The notes beneath the pieces were generated by a model. The model had not been told where the DNA came from. It was given only the letters and a program-made list of their open reading frames with translations, and searched no databases. This document shows, one piece after another, positions 34,603 to 43,211 of a DNA stretch of 64,000 nt. This stretch comes from Pseudodesulfovibrio sp. zrk46 (GTDB lineage Bacteria > Desulfobacterota > Desulfovibrionia > Desulfovibrionales > Desulfovibrionaceae): contig NZ_CP051216.1 of the NCBI RefSeq assembly GCF_012516435.1, forward strand, positions 372,001 to 436,000, given 5' to 3'. Numbering within the stretch: position 1 is the first letter of the stretch; each line of letters begins with the position of its first letter. The translations under genes were made by a program, and so were the position numbers.

Positions 34603-34638
34603 AGCGCCCGCCCTCTTTTTGGAAGGCGGGTGCTTTTT
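34603..34638 (+). terminator. Intrinsic terminator after the RRM pair
   Basis: GCGCCCGCC and GGCGGGTGC pair with one wobble around a 12-base loop, then TTTTT. Confidence 0.82.
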
Positions 34639-34836
34639 ATTGACCTTTGCAACCTTTCTTTAACCCGCCACAGACACAGGCATCTATAATACCGTCCTTT
34701 GACAATTTCACTCGATTAAAAACATGATCAGGTAGTCACACGAAGAGTATGGCTATTCTTAAGGCCCTCGCCTTTGAGCTCGTCAAGAGTCGAAATCATC
34801 GGACAATGGAGCCAAAGGAGACCTCCTCTTCTGCCT

Positions 34837-35784
34837 TCACATCTCTGCAGCAGCCCTCAAATCATCCAGAAACTCAGGTACGGAATCGTAGCAAACTTCG
34901 GCCCCGTAGGAGAAATGGAGCAACACATTGTTAAGCCTGTCCGGGATGTAGGGGAACAGCTTCTTGAGATTCATGATCTCGCTCCGATGCACACAGGAAT
35001 AGTCAGCGGGAACGAGATTGACCGGATTGAAATTCACGCCGAGATCACCGAGGGTTTGCGGTGAATAGAGCCACTTGCCAGTGATACAGAGCAGAATGCG
35101 GCCCAACCCGAAAAGATCAAGGGCGAACGGGTTGGCTTGCGCCTCATAGGCGTAGTCAAAATCAATCCAGCGATAGGCTCCGGTGGAATACTCGCGCATC
35201 AGATGATCAAGGCTGATGTCGCCATGCAATTCATCGTGATCGTGAAGATGGGCAATAGCTCCGCATGCCTTGATGAACCTGTCGAGAATTTGCGGGTAGA
35301 ATTCATGGAAATATGTCTCGTGATCCGCCTTGATATTCGCCACCACATAGTCGATACGCTTGCCCTGAATAATGTCGATCACACGGATACGATTCCCTGC
35401 ATCGTCATGAACGGTGCGCCCCTGCATGAAACGGGAGTCACCCCGAACTAGGTCGAGCATGCGAGCTTCCTTGCGGGGGCTACGATAACACTTTACTTTT
35501 ACGACCCCCCACTTGAGATGGAAGCTTTCGTGAAAAACGAGCTTGAGCAGTTTGGCTTCCCCGGTCTCCAGCTCCATGGCCTTCTTCACCCAGAACTTGG
35601 TGTCCTTGTAGGCCAAACCACGCTCCACGGCATCGCGATGAACCAGATAGTGCCGCCCTTCCACGGCGATGACATCGCCGGGACCAATGGACATGAACTC
35701 CGTGGTGTCGGAGTACACGCTACCACCGGGCCGGACGTTCACATCCGGCTGGTACCGCTCGACCAGCTCGCGAACCGTCAGCAT
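34837..35784 (-). CDS. Protein-kinase-like protein, copy 1 (downstream of usp)
   Basis: 315 residues. A kinase-like fold is suggested by, in order: a possible beta3 lysine in AKLLKLVFHESF, an alphaC-like RKEARMLDLV, the catalytic-loop motif LHGDISLDHLM (HGD in place of HRD) and WIDFDYAYE (DFD in place of DFG). No signal peptide or membrane segment. Its substrate is unknown: phosphorylation of protein or of a small molecule are both possible. It is clearly paralogous to the gene at 36297 (shared YxDTTEF.SIG.GDVI, KFWVKK/R, ETGE, DLFGLG). SD AAAGGAGG. Third gene of a three-gene unit. Confidence 0.75.
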   Translation of the reverse strand: MLTVRELVERYQPDVNVRPGGSVYSDTTEFMSIGPGDVIAVEGRHYLVHRDAVERGLAYKDTKFWVKKAMELETGEAKLLKLVFHESFHLKWGVVKVKCYRSPRKEARMLDLVRGDSRFMQGRTVHDDAGNRIRVIDIIQGKRIDYVVANIKADHETYFHEFYPQILDRFIKACGAIAHLHDHDELHGDISLDHLMREYSTGAYRWIDFDYAYEAQANPFALDLFGLGRILLCITGKWLYSPQTLGDLGVNFNPVNLVPADYSCVHRSEIMNLKKLFPYIPDRLNNVLLHFSYGAEVCYDSVPEFLDDLRAAAEM

Positions 35785-35794
35785 GCATCCTCCT

Positions 35795-36286
35795 TTAAGA
35801 GACTACCCAAACAGTGCAGTCCTTGGCGGAGTGGACGATCTTATTGGAGACCGAACCAAACAGAAACTCTTCGGCCTTGGCAACGCCGCGTCGTCCGATC
35901 ACGACAGTTCCGTAGCCACCCTGCTTCTGGGCATCCAGAATTTCATGAGCCACGCCCGTACCTCGACTGCAAACAGGGGCGGTCTCACTGAACGGCGAGA
36001 AACAACTGGTGACATACTTCTCGGTTACCATGGCCCCAGGTACGCCCATCTCGACCAACCGTTCACGAGCCTTGCCCAGAAACTCCTTCAACACGTTGCG
36101 AGTGGTCTCGCACCCTTCCTTCCAACTTTCCTCGTCAGGAAAGATATCTCGGTGCGGCAACCGTTCTATGCAAAGGAGACGGACCTCGAAACCATCACTG
36201 TTGCCCGCTATGCTACCGACATATTCCACGGCGCGCATGGCGTTCTCGCTCGCATCCACGGCCAGCAGAATCTTCTTGAAATTCAT
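35795..36286 (-). CDS. Universal stress protein (UspA family)
   Basis: 163 residues. The N-terminal ILLAVDASENAMRAVEYVG and the C-terminal ATP-binding signature GRRGVAKAEEFLFGSVSNKIV (G-x2-G-x9-G-S) place it with ATP-binding Usp proteins. It sits exactly between two paralogous kinase-like genes with ten-base gaps on both sides, so it probably works with them, either as target or as nucleotide sensor. SD AAGGAGG before the ATG. Confidence 0.92.
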   Translation of the reverse strand: MNFKKILLAVDASENAMRAVEYVGSIAGNSDGFEVRLLCIERLPHRDIFPDEESWKEGCETTRNVLKEFLGKARERLVEMGVPGAMVTEKYVTSCFSPFSETAPVCSRGTGVAHEILDAQKQGGYGTVVIGRRGVAKAEEFLFGSVSNKIVHSAKDCTVWVVS

Positions 36287-36296
36287 GCCACCCTCC

Positions 36297-37250
36297 TTAT
36301 TGCTTGGGCAGATAATCCAGGCACGGACGAAGATCGTCCAAAAACTCTTCTACTGATTCATAAAACACCTCGGCCCCGGCGGCGAAGTGCATAAGTACAT
36401 TATTGAGCGGCTTGGGGATGTACGGGAATATACGACGCAGGTTCACCAGCCGATTCTTGAAAATAAGGGAGAAATCATCCGGCACGATGTTTTCCACGCC
36501 TTCCATGCCATCGAACTGCCCCGGCGTATAAATCTGCTTGCCCACCACGAACAACAACGCATTGCCCAACCCGAAAAGGTCAAGGGCAAACGGGTTGGCC
36601 GTGGCTTCATAGGCATAATCGAAATCGATCCAGCGAGCCTGCCCGGTGGTGCTTTCCACCCAGAGGTGATCACGCCGAACATCGCCGTGCCGCTCGTTGT
36701 TCTTATGCAGGAAATCAATGGCCTCGCAGCCGGTAATGAACATCTCCATGGTGGAGCGAAGATTGTCTTCGAAGTACTCTAGGTGGTTGCCCGGCAAGTT
36801 ATCGATGGCAACATCCAATCGCCTGCCGCGGATGATTTCCAAAACGCGCACCAGATTTCCGACTTCATCTTCCAGAGAGAAGCCGTGCATGAACCGCGGA
36901 TCGTCGCGCACTAGATCAAGGATACGCGCTTCCTTACGCTCACTGCGGAAGCTGCGGACCGTCAACGGTCCTATCTGTTGAGTAAATTCCTCGTGGAACA
37001 CGAGCTTGAGGATGACGCCTTCTCCGGTCTCGAGACACTTGCACCGTTTGACCCAGAACTTGAAGTCTTCAAGACCGAACCGCCGCTCCGCTTCATCGCG
37101 CAGCACCATGTAATGCTTATCGCCCAGGCGGATCACGTCGCCGTATCCGATGGACGAGAATTCGGTGGTGTCCGTATACAGTCGTCTCACCCGCTGAAGC
37201 GGAAAATTGGGGAGATGATAACGAACAAGATCTCTCAGGTCGGTACTCAT
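36297..37250 (-). CDS. Protein-kinase-like protein, copy 2 (upstream of usp)
   Basis: 317 residues from ATG 37250 (AGGGGGAA upstream; the frame opens to 37349 without support). Same layout as the paralog at 34837: ILKLVFHEEF, RKEARILDLV, RHGDVRRDHLW and WIDFDYAYE. The HGD and DFD motifs imply a functional phosphotransferase site, though a glycine-rich loop is not obvious. First gene of the kinase-usp-kinase unit. Could be grouped with lipopolysaccharide-kinase-like or aminoglycoside-phosphotransferase-like folds; no closer call is made. Confidence 0.75.
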   Translation of the reverse strand: MSTDLRDLVRYHLPNFPLQRVRRLYTDTTEFSSIGYGDVIRLGDKHYMVLRDEAERRFGLEDFKFWVKRCKCLETGEGVILKLVFHEEFTQQIGPLTVRSFRSERKEARILDLVRDDPRFMHGFSLEDEVGNLVRVLEIIRGRRLDVAIDNLPGNHLEYFEDNLRSTMEMFITGCEAIDFLHKNNERHGDVRRDHLWVESTTGQARWIDFDYAYEATANPFALDLFGLGNALLFVVGKQIYTPGQFDGMEGVENIVPDDFSLIFKNRLVNLRRIFPYIPKPLNNVLMHFAAGAEVFYESVEEFLDDLRPCLDYLPKQ

Positions 37251-37328
37251 GAGATTCCCCCTTATAGATACTATATAACACCGCTCCAATACCGGGGGTA
37301 GTATTTTCGGGAGAATGGACAGCGTCTC

Positions 37329-37378
37329 CAAAAAAACAAAGCCGCCCACGGGGAGGAGTGGGCGGCTAAAGGAAGGGT
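37329..37378 (-). terminator. Terminator after the BON lipoprotein gene
   Basis: On the minus strand GCCGCCCAC-TCCTCCCC-GTGGGCGGC is followed by TTTGTTTTTTT. It separates the BON lipoprotein gene from the kinase-usp-kinase unit. Confidence 0.9.
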
Positions 37379-37410
37379 TGCGGACTGGTGCAACCCTGTG
37401 TGCAAACTAT

Positions 37411-38226
37411 CTACAGACCGGAGACACGGCCATTGACGACCAGCGGTGGCGACGGAGACGAATCAGCGACAGCCTTTGGCTTCTCTGCCTTCTCGGCAGG
37501 AGTGATGCGCTTGGGAATCTTCTTTTTCGCTCTCTTGGGCTTGGTGTCAGCCTTTGAAGGCTCCAGCTTGGCTGTCATGATGCGCGGTTCCGGCCCGGCA
37601 TTCTCCTGATGATAGAGATAGGAGATGACACGGCCATCTCCCACACTCTCCAAGGCATGGGCCATGATCTTGTCGCGCTCAGCCTTGTCCGAGATGACAC
37701 CCAGCAGGATGATGTCACCCTGAACAACCTCGACATCAATAGGCGAACTGGTGACTTCAAAGTCCGCCATGAGTTGAGCCTTGAGTTCCGTGGCCATGGC
37801 CTGCTCGGAAAGAAAATCGGAAGTAGGTTGATCTTCTTTGAGATAAAGCAAGCTGACGATGCCGCACTTGTCCTTCACCTTGTCAGCGCACTCGTAAATC
37901 TTGCGGAGTTGCTCCTGCGAGTCATACTCGCCCACGAGATAGAGCTTGCCAAAATAGGCATAGGCGATGACCTGACGAGCTCGGATTTCCTTATGCTTGT
38001 AAAACTCTGCCTGAGCATGGCCTGCTATGATGGCGTCGAGCATCTGTTGCTCGGTGGACCGTTCGTCCACGGCAGTTTCGTACGCGGTCTGTCCGTTACC
38101 GATAACCGACGAAAAATAGGAAGGGGCACCAGGAATCAAACCGATACCAAAGGGAACGGCAGCGCATCCAGGTAGCAGAAAGAATGTCAGTAGAATTAAT
38201 ATCGTTCGTATTCGTTGCATAATCAT
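37411..38226 (-). CDS. BON-domain outer-membrane-type lipoprotein
   Basis: 271 residues from the start MIMQRIRT at 38226 (GAGAGGA eight bases upstream; the open frame reaches 38349 without support). Lipoprotein signal with lipobox LLPGC. Two BON-like modules follow: ATAYETAVDERS-type region with RQVIAYAYFGKLYLVGEYDSQ, and SPIDVEVVQGDIILLGVISDKAERDKIMAHALES. The C-terminal ~60 residues are Lys/Pro/Ala-rich and probably disordered. BON proteins (OsmY/DolP-like) support envelope integrity. The residue after the lipid Cys is Ala, favouring outer membrane sorting. Confidence 0.85.
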   Translation of the reverse strand: MIMQRIRTILILLTFFLLPGCAAVPFGIGLIPGAPSYFSSVIGNGQTAYETAVDERSTEQQMLDAIIAGHAQAEFYKHKEIRARQVIAYAYFGKLYLVGEYDSQEQLRKIYECADKVKDKCGIVSLLYLKEDQPTSDFLSEQAMATELKAQLMADFEVTSSPIDVEVVQGDIILLGVISDKAERDKIMAHALESVGDGRVISYLYHQENAGPEPRIMTAKLEPSKADTKPKRAKKKIPKRITPAEKAEKPKAVADSSPSPPLVVNGRVSGL

Positions 38227-38424
38227 TATAGCCGTCCTCTCTGGATTCGGCTCCACCCGACCATAAACAGCAAGAACCCTGCCATTGAGCAGGTGCAACG
38301 AGAAAAGCAGTGACAGCAACACATTGCCATCACTGCCTTTTATTAGCATCTATTTTTAATAGATTTTTATCGAACTCAGAATCGGTTTAATCCACGATTA
38401 ATGGTCTTTCGATTTTCAATGTAG

Positions 38425-39999
38425 TTAGAAGCGGTCGGAATTGTTTCTGGGCCAGAAGCCGTTGAACCCCTTGCAGACGTAGAGAGTAAACTCGCGCATG
38501 GGTTGCCCATTCGACATCGAGTGGATGTAGACTTCCTTCTCAACGGAATCGAACATCTTGGTAATTTTCGGGCTGATGCCTTCAGTACGGTGATGCTCAC
38601 GAACAAAAATAGCATCCTGCCCCACTTCCGGACCAGGCCAGATGTCATACTGGTTCATACGGCGATCGCCGATCCATGCACAAAATGTCAGAGGCTGCCC
38701 CGGCGTATAGAATGCAAGCTCGGAAGTAATGTCGTACTTGTCGCTAACCACGAAGACATTATCTGGATTGTCAAAAGCAGCCTGCTTCAAATCGGCAACC
38801 TGCTGGCCCAGACTGTCCCACCCTTTGAGGCGGTTGGTCATGTTGATCTCTGCCGGGATGGGCAGGATGGGTGTCACGTAAATCATCAGGGTCAGGCCCG
38901 CAGCAATACCAGCCAGCAAAACTTTTCCACGAGTCTTGCGGCGGGGATTCTCCCACCACGCTTTCAAGCCCATGCCACCGAGAATGGCTCCTGCCATGAA
39001 GGCGGCAGCGGTCCAGTTGGCCTCGGTATGCGACTTGAGAGACCAGAACGTGATGATAGCCCACAGGGGCAGGAAGAACAGGAGCGCTTGAAGTGTATGC
39101 CGGTACTTGCAATCAAAGGAGCCAATGGGACCGACAATGCCCTTCTTGATGGCGCGCCAGGTGGCTACGGCGATTGCCACGGCCCACCATGGAGCCATCA
39201 GGCCTATCTGTGCGCCGAACATCTCGAAGAAGGGGCCGATGCGAATTTCAAAGGGCTTGGGCTTGCCTGCAGCCTGTCCGGCCACGTGCTTGAAGCCCAC
39301 CCAATCGTTCTGCATATTCCACAAAATGATGGGCAGCATGCCCACCACGGTGCCAACCAGCGAAGCCAGCGCAAACCGGCGCCAGAAACGGGCCGGAAGC
39401 TGACCACGCAGATGCAGAATGGCGGCGTAGATCACGCCAAGGCCTACAAAGGCAAGCATCATATACTTGCCGAGGATACCGATAGCCACACAGATGCCGA
39501 GAATCACGAACGGCAGATTGCCCGGCGTATAGTCAGGCTTGTTGCGCGTCGCGGCAGACAAGGCAAAGAAGGCCACGGTCCAGCACAGAAGGAGCGGATT
39601 ATCCGTGGTAGCAAGGATACCAAGTCCATTGAGCAGTATCATGGTCGCAGACACGAACAGGGCATAGAGGGCCAGCCTGTATTCGCGCCACACGCGGGAA
39701 ATACCAATATACAATGCCGCCTGAATGCCGGTCATGCCGATGATCGAGCCAAACCGTACGCCCAGTTCCGTGGAACCAAAGACCTTGCACCAGAGGCTGA
39801 TGACCCAGGCGATGAGCGGTCCCTTGGAATAGTAGGAAAGTTGTGGGCGGCGAATCCAGTCCCAGTATTGAGCTTCGTCCTGAACGAGGTTCAGTTGGCC
39901 GGACGCCACAAACCAGTAGCGCACAACAAACGACACCGCGATGATCATGAAGGCGATCACGTCCAGTCGAAACGAGTATGTATCGTTGGGTTTCGTCAT
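38425..39999 (-). CDS. GT39-family membrane glycosyltransferase (ArnT/PMT-like)
   Basis: 524 residues from ATG 39999. About ten or more membrane helices. The N-terminal loop has the acidic catalytic motif VQDEAQYWDW and SYYSKGPLIAW, as in dolichyl/undecaprenyl-phosphate sugar transferases (ArnT, PMT). The C-terminal periplasmic part includes VVSDKYDITSELAFYTPGQP. It would move a sugar from a polyprenyl phosphate to lipid A, glycans or protein; the acceptor is unknown. A terminator for the upstream small gene at 40093-40128 argues against longer starts. Confidence 0.88.
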   Translation of the reverse strand: MTKPNDTYSFRLDVIAFMIIAVSFVVRYWFVASGQLNLVQDEAQYWDWIRRPQLSYYSKGPLIAWVISLWCKVFGSTELGVRFGSIIGMTGIQAALYIGISRVWREYRLALYALFVSATMILLNGLGILATTDNPLLLCWTVAFFALSAATRNKPDYTPGNLPFVILGICVAIGILGKYMMLAFVGLGVIYAAILHLRGQLPARFWRRFALASLVGTVVGMLPIILWNMQNDWVGFKHVAGQAAGKPKPFEIRIGPFFEMFGAQIGLMAPWWAVAIAVATWRAIKKGIVGPIGSFDCKYRHTLQALLFFLPLWAIITFWSLKSHTEANWTAAAFMAGAILGGMGLKAWWENPRRKTRGKVLLAGIAAGLTLMIYVTPILPIPAEINMTNRLKGWDSLGQQVADLKQAAFDNPDNVFVVSDKYDITSELAFYTPGQPLTFCAWIGDRRMNQYDIWPGPEVGQDAIFVREHHRTEGISPKITKMFDSVEKEVYIHSMSNGQPMREFTLYVCKGFNGFWPRNNSDRF

Positions 40000-40092
40000 G
40001 TTGCGTGTCAGGTATATTATATATGGGTGGCTTGGCAAGTGCAGCCCTGTGCCGCCCCGCTCCAGTCTCGCCTCCTCAGCACTTCTCAATAA

Positions 40093-40128
40093 AAAGAGGC
40101 AGACCCCGTTGCCAGGGCCTGCCTCTTT
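40093..40128 (-). terminator. Terminator of the small Fur-boxed gene
   Basis: On the minus strand AAAGAGGCAG and CTGCCTCTTT pair around a 16-base loop, and TTTATTG follows. It ends the small gene's transcript before the glycosyltransferase. Confidence 0.8.
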
Positions 40129-40148
40129 ATCGATCGGTAGATGAGTTA

Positions 40149-40271
40149 TTACTTCTTTTCGTCCTTGCTATCACTCTTTTCGTCCTTGCTCTCGGAGTAA
40201 TTTTCATCCCACAGCCCACAGCTGTCAGAAATACAGGAGAGACACGGTCCGGGATAATCCATGTTAGGCAT
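40149..40271 (-). CDS. 40-residue cysteine-containing small protein, probably iron-regulated
   Basis: The frame is MPNMDYPGPCLSC then ISDSCG and WDENYSE, ending in a charged repeat SKDEKSDSKDEKK. The start has GGAGG six bases upstream. The pattern P-C-x2-C-x4-C could bind a metal or Fe-S cluster. No signal peptide or membrane segment. It has its own transcription unit: a Fur-box-like site 80 bases upstream, a leader hairpin, and a terminator. Not recognised as a named family. Gene reality rests on the ribosome site and the surrounding signals. Confidence 0.72.
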   Translation of the reverse strand: MPNMDYPGPCLSCISDSCGLWDENYSESKDEKSDSKDEKK

Positions 40272-40301
40272 AAGCGCCTCCGCTTTTGGTGTATAATGAT
40301 G

Positions 40302-40324
40302 GGCGGCCTCGTTGTATGGCCGCC
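40302..40324 (-). promoter_or_regulatory. Leader hairpin of the small gene
   Basis: GGCGGCC and GGCCGCC pair perfectly around a 9-base loop in the 5' leader of the 40-residue gene. Too short of T's to be a terminator; possibly a stability element. Confidence 0.45.
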
Positions 40325-40350
40325 TGTAATTTCAAATTCGATATTTAAAT

Positions 40351-40369
40351 AATAACGATTATCAATATC
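40351..40369 (-). promoter_or_regulatory. Fur-box-like operator
   Basis: On the minus strand GATATTGATAATCGTTATT matches 16 of 19 positions of the classical Fur box (GATAATGATAATCATTATC). It lies between a TTGCAA -35 and a TATTAT-like -10, a typical place for iron-dependent repression. Confidence 0.7.
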
Positions 40370-40394
40370 ATTGCAAGTCTTATTTGTCTTTTGC

Positions 40395-40427
40395 GCAAAA
40401 AAAAGGCCCGGCAAATGCCAGGCCTGT
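40395..40427 (-). terminator. Terminator after the TPR protein gene
   Basis: On the minus strand AGGCCTGGC-ATTT-GCCGGGCCT is followed by a run of nine T's in total. It lies between the TPR gene and the small Fur-boxed gene. Confidence 0.88.
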
Positions 40428-40452
40428 GCAATTTCATTCTTAATTCAGACAG

Positions 40453-41181
40453 TTAGCTATACTTTTTACAGTATCGCAAGAATTTCTGCGCTTCCATGAA
40501 CTCAGGATTGATATTCAGAGCTTCCTGCAGGCTCTCGATACATTCCTTGTTCAGCCCCTTCTCGAAGTAGACACGGGCCATATTGAAGTAGACGTTCTCG
40601 TCGTCACGGACGATTTCCAACGACTTCTCATAGTAGCGAATAGACTCGTCGTAATGGCCGTTCTTGCGCAGGCTAATACCGAATGAGTTAAACTTCTGGC
40701 GGTATTCGTAAGTAAATGCCTCAGACAATCCCAACAAGGTATTCAGCACCTTTTTGAGCTTGTTGAATTCCTTGGTCTCGGAATAGACCTCGCCCAGACC
40801 GTAGTTGGCGTCGATGTTCTTTTCATCGATCATCAAGGCCTTGATGAACTGACTCTCCGCCTCTTCCATCTTTCCTTGCTCAAAGGCTTTTTCGCCTTCG
40901 TCTATCTTGCGGGCAAGGGTCTCCAGCGCAGGCACAGTATGCACCCGATAGTAACTTGGCTCGGGCGTGTACTGTTTGAGAAAATCCATCTGATTCAAAA
41001 CGGTGCGAACTCCGGATGGGACATGATGAGCATTGAGAGGCTGAACTTCAAAGTCATCAGTGGATAACTGACGGGCATACCAGTACGTGACGTTTGCGTG
41101 TGTCCCCGATGTCGTTCCAGCACCAATTTCCGATTCTATAAATAGCGAATATACGCCTAATATCTGTGGATATTTACTCAA
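40453..41181 (-). CDS. TPR-repeat protein of unknown function
   Basis: 242 residues from a TTG start at 41181 with GGAG nine bases upstream. The first ~85 residues are a variable N-terminal region (IESEIGAGTTSGTHANVTYWYARQL), then about four TPR units: EGEKAFEQGKMEEAESQF, DANYGLGEVYSETKEF, FGISLRKNGHYDESIRYYEKS and VYFNMARVYFEKGLNKECIESL. No signal peptide, so cytoplasmic. A protein-protein adaptor role is likely; the partner is unknown. Confidence 0.82.
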   Translation of the reverse strand: MSKYPQILGVYSLFIESEIGAGTTSGTHANVTYWYARQLSTDDFEVQPLNAHHVPSGVRTVLNQMDFLKQYTPEPSYYRVHTVPALETLARKIDEGEKAFEQGKMEEAESQFIKALMIDEKNIDANYGLGEVYSETKEFNKLKKVLNTLLGLSEAFTYEYRQKFNSFGISLRKNGHYDESIRYYEKSLEIVRDDENVYFNMARVYFEKGLNKECIESLQEALNINPEFMEAQKFLRYCKKYS

Positions 41182-41317
41182 AACAGAGCTCCGATGCTTT
41201 TTTATTTCGAGCCGTTAGCCATCTCTACACAGGCGTACGGCGCAGCTTTTTTTATATCGCACAGATGTTGTAAAATCAATAATTCTTATCAAGTCATACA
41301 TATCCTTCCGTAAAACA

Positions 41318-41340
41318 ATAAAAACCCCTGACGGGGCTTT
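41318..41340 (-). terminator. Terminator of the tadE-tadG-tadE operon
   Basis: On the minus strand AGCCCC-GTCA-GGGGTTTTTATTG. A perfect 16-base palindrome (CCGCTAGGCCTAGCGG, 41371-41386) lies just before it. Confidence 0.78.
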
Positions 41341-41393
41341 CATTGGGGTAGGAAGATAAGGGGCGAACAACCGCTAGGCCTAGCGGAAAAATC

Positions 41394-41864
41394 TTAATTA
41401 TCGCAGGGCTTCCATGGCTCGTTTAGCTTTCTGTCCTGCCCATGCAACGAAACAGTCGTGGGCAGAATGGAACTGACGATCGGGGTAAACGGCTCATAAT
41501 TGTAGACCACGGCAACCTGAACCAACCCACAGGGATCGCCAGCGCTGCCGACTGCACCTGCGCCGCTAGCCGCAGGAGTCGGCCATGAGGAGATGACGAT
41601 CTCCTTGGAACCGTTGTCCAGATCAGCCAACCAGTCCGCAGCGATCTGATTTATCTGAGAGATGCGTGTGCCCTCTTCTTCGCCTACGCCGGTGGCAGCA
41701 AATCGGGTTGCCACCTGAGCGGCCTTCTGCACGGCGAGCCAGGAATAGAACATGTTACCGAACTCCACCAGGCCGAAGACCAGTGTCACGACGAACGGCA
41801 GGACCATGGCAAATTCCATGGAGGTGATGCCCTGCCGGGCTATGCGCTGCTTCTGATTCTTCAT
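41394..41864 (-). CDS. TadE-like pilus assembly pseudopilin, second copy
   Basis: 156 residues. The N-terminal TadE pattern is RQGITSMEFAMVLPFVVTLVFGLVEFGNMFYSWLAVQKAA: short basic leader, then Gly, conserved Glu and one hydrophobic helix, suitable for prepilin peptidase processing. The rest is periplasmic. AGGAGG before the ATG. Last of three genes in the minor-pilin operon; the Tad minor pilins are thought to start or stabilise the fibre. Confidence 0.85.
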   Translation of the reverse strand: MKNQKQRIARQGITSMEFAMVLPFVVTLVFGLVEFGNMFYSWLAVQKAAQVATRFAATGVGEEEGTRISQINQIAADWLADLDNGSKEIVISSWPTPAASGAGAVGSAGDPCGLVQVAVVYNYEPFTPIVSSILPTTVSLHGQDRKLNEPWKPCDN

Positions 41865-41873
41865 GGTGTCCTC

Positions 41874-43211
41874 CTAGTTCAGCAGGCGCCAGCCGAGCTG
41901 CTTGCCAATTTCCTTGAATACTTCGGGGATATCGTAGACTGAGGGGGCATTGAAGTAATGATCGTCAGTGCCTTCCTTGCTGGAAGCGATCTGCTTCATC
42001 AAATTGATATCCGTACTGTCCGAGGAGCCGAAGCGGATGGCGAAGATCTCAACGCCGGCATCCTTGGCCAGTTGAGCCTCTTCGAGCATCTCCGTATTGA
42101 GCACGCCGCCGTTTTCACAGTGGGAGGTGTCGTCGCCCATACGGAAGTAGGCGTTGGTCCAGTAGTTGTTGGGACGATAGTATGCACGGTAGGAACCACC
42201 GCATTCTCCGTCTTCGGTGTCACCGTCGGTCAACACGATCATAATCTTGCGGTAGTCATCCTTGTCACCGCCCTCGGTGTAAGGTGCGTCCTGCGTCAGG
42301 ACATGACGCCCCCACTTGATGCCCTCGGGGATCACCGTGCCGGAAGAGTTACCGGTGGCAGTCTGTTCGTTAATGGCATCGATAACCGCATCCTTGTCCT
42401 TGGACAAAGGCATGATCTCGGGGATATTGGAACAAGTGTCCATGGCTATGCGCCTGCGATAGTCATAAGGAAGTGCGTAATACTCATCCATGAAATCTTC
42501 ATGCAGGCCGGTCTCGTTGAGGGAGCCGTCCGCATTGCGGCAACCGCCGGGCAAACCGTCCACACCATCGCCTACGCGGACCTTGCCGCGGAAAGGCACT
42601 ACCCCGACTTTGGTATCAGGATCAGCACCATCAGGCATGAGCAGTTCCGTCAATTCAACCGAGGCCTCCTTGACCATATTGATGGGTGTCCCCTTCATGG
42701 AACCAGAGTTGTCCACAACGAACACCACTTCGAGCTTATTGAAACCTGCTGCTGCGTGGGCATACACCCAAGGGTCCATCAAATCGAAAATCTGCATGAG
42801 CAACAACTCGACTCTGTACTTGGCTTTGACCACCACACTGCGCACCTCGGTTCCCGGAGTCACGGATTCGACTTCGGCACCGCTCAGGTTGCGCTCCACC
42901 ATATCGTTGACGGCGGCGGCGACAATCCCTTTGTCGATGTCAGGATCATAAGGAAGTTGAAGGCTGCCCGCGAGCGCACCAGCGTCCACGGCGGCCTGAA
43001 GGCGGGTGTGGGCCATATACATATTACCCATATCAAGTGCGAGACCAGCCACGCCCAGCATGACCGGAATTAACATGGCAACAAAGGCGCTGGCAGTTCC
43101 CCTGCGAGAAATGCTGCTACGGGAGCGGCATGACAGTCTGCGCCACCATTGGGAAGGACTTGTCGCCAGTAAGCAATTCAAAGGCGTCTTCGCCGAACGG
43201 TACGTAAGCAT
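41874..43211 (-). CDS. TadG-like pilus protein with von Willebrand A domain
   Basis: Up to 445 residues; the true start is uncertain because the frame overlaps the preceding tadE by 95 bases and no ATG occurs near RRGTASAFVAM, where homologous TadG proteins begin. One N-terminal helix (AFVAMLIPVMLGVAGLALDMGNM) precedes a TadG-type region and a vWA domain with a MIDAS motif DNSGSM, VLTDGDTEDGE, and RFGSSDSTD. TadG-type proteins anchor or gate the Flp pilus; the vWA domain suggests metal-dependent adhesion. Start could be a non-ATG codon. Confidence 0.84.
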   Translation of the reverse strand: MLTYRSAKTPLNCLLATSPSQWWRRLSCRSRSSISRRGTASAFVAMLIPVMLGVAGLALDMGNMYMAHTRLQAAVDAGALAGSLQLPYDPDIDKGIVAAAVNDMVERNLSGAEVESVTPGTEVRSVVVKAKYRVELLLMQIFDLMDPWVYAHAAAGFNKLEVVFVVDNSGSMKGTPINMVKEASVELTELLMPDGADPDTKVGVVPFRGKVRVGDGVDGLPGGCRNADGSLNETGLHEDFMDEYYALPYDYRRRIAMDTCSNIPEIMPLSKDKDAVIDAINEQTATGNSSGTVIPEGIKWGRHVLTQDAPYTEGGDKDDYRKIMIVLTDGDTEDGECGGSYRAYYRPNNYWTNAYFRMGDDTSHCENGGVLNTEMLEEAQLAKDAGVEIFAIRFGSSDSTDINLMKQIASSKEGTDDHYFNAPSVYDIPEVFKEIGKQLGWRLLN

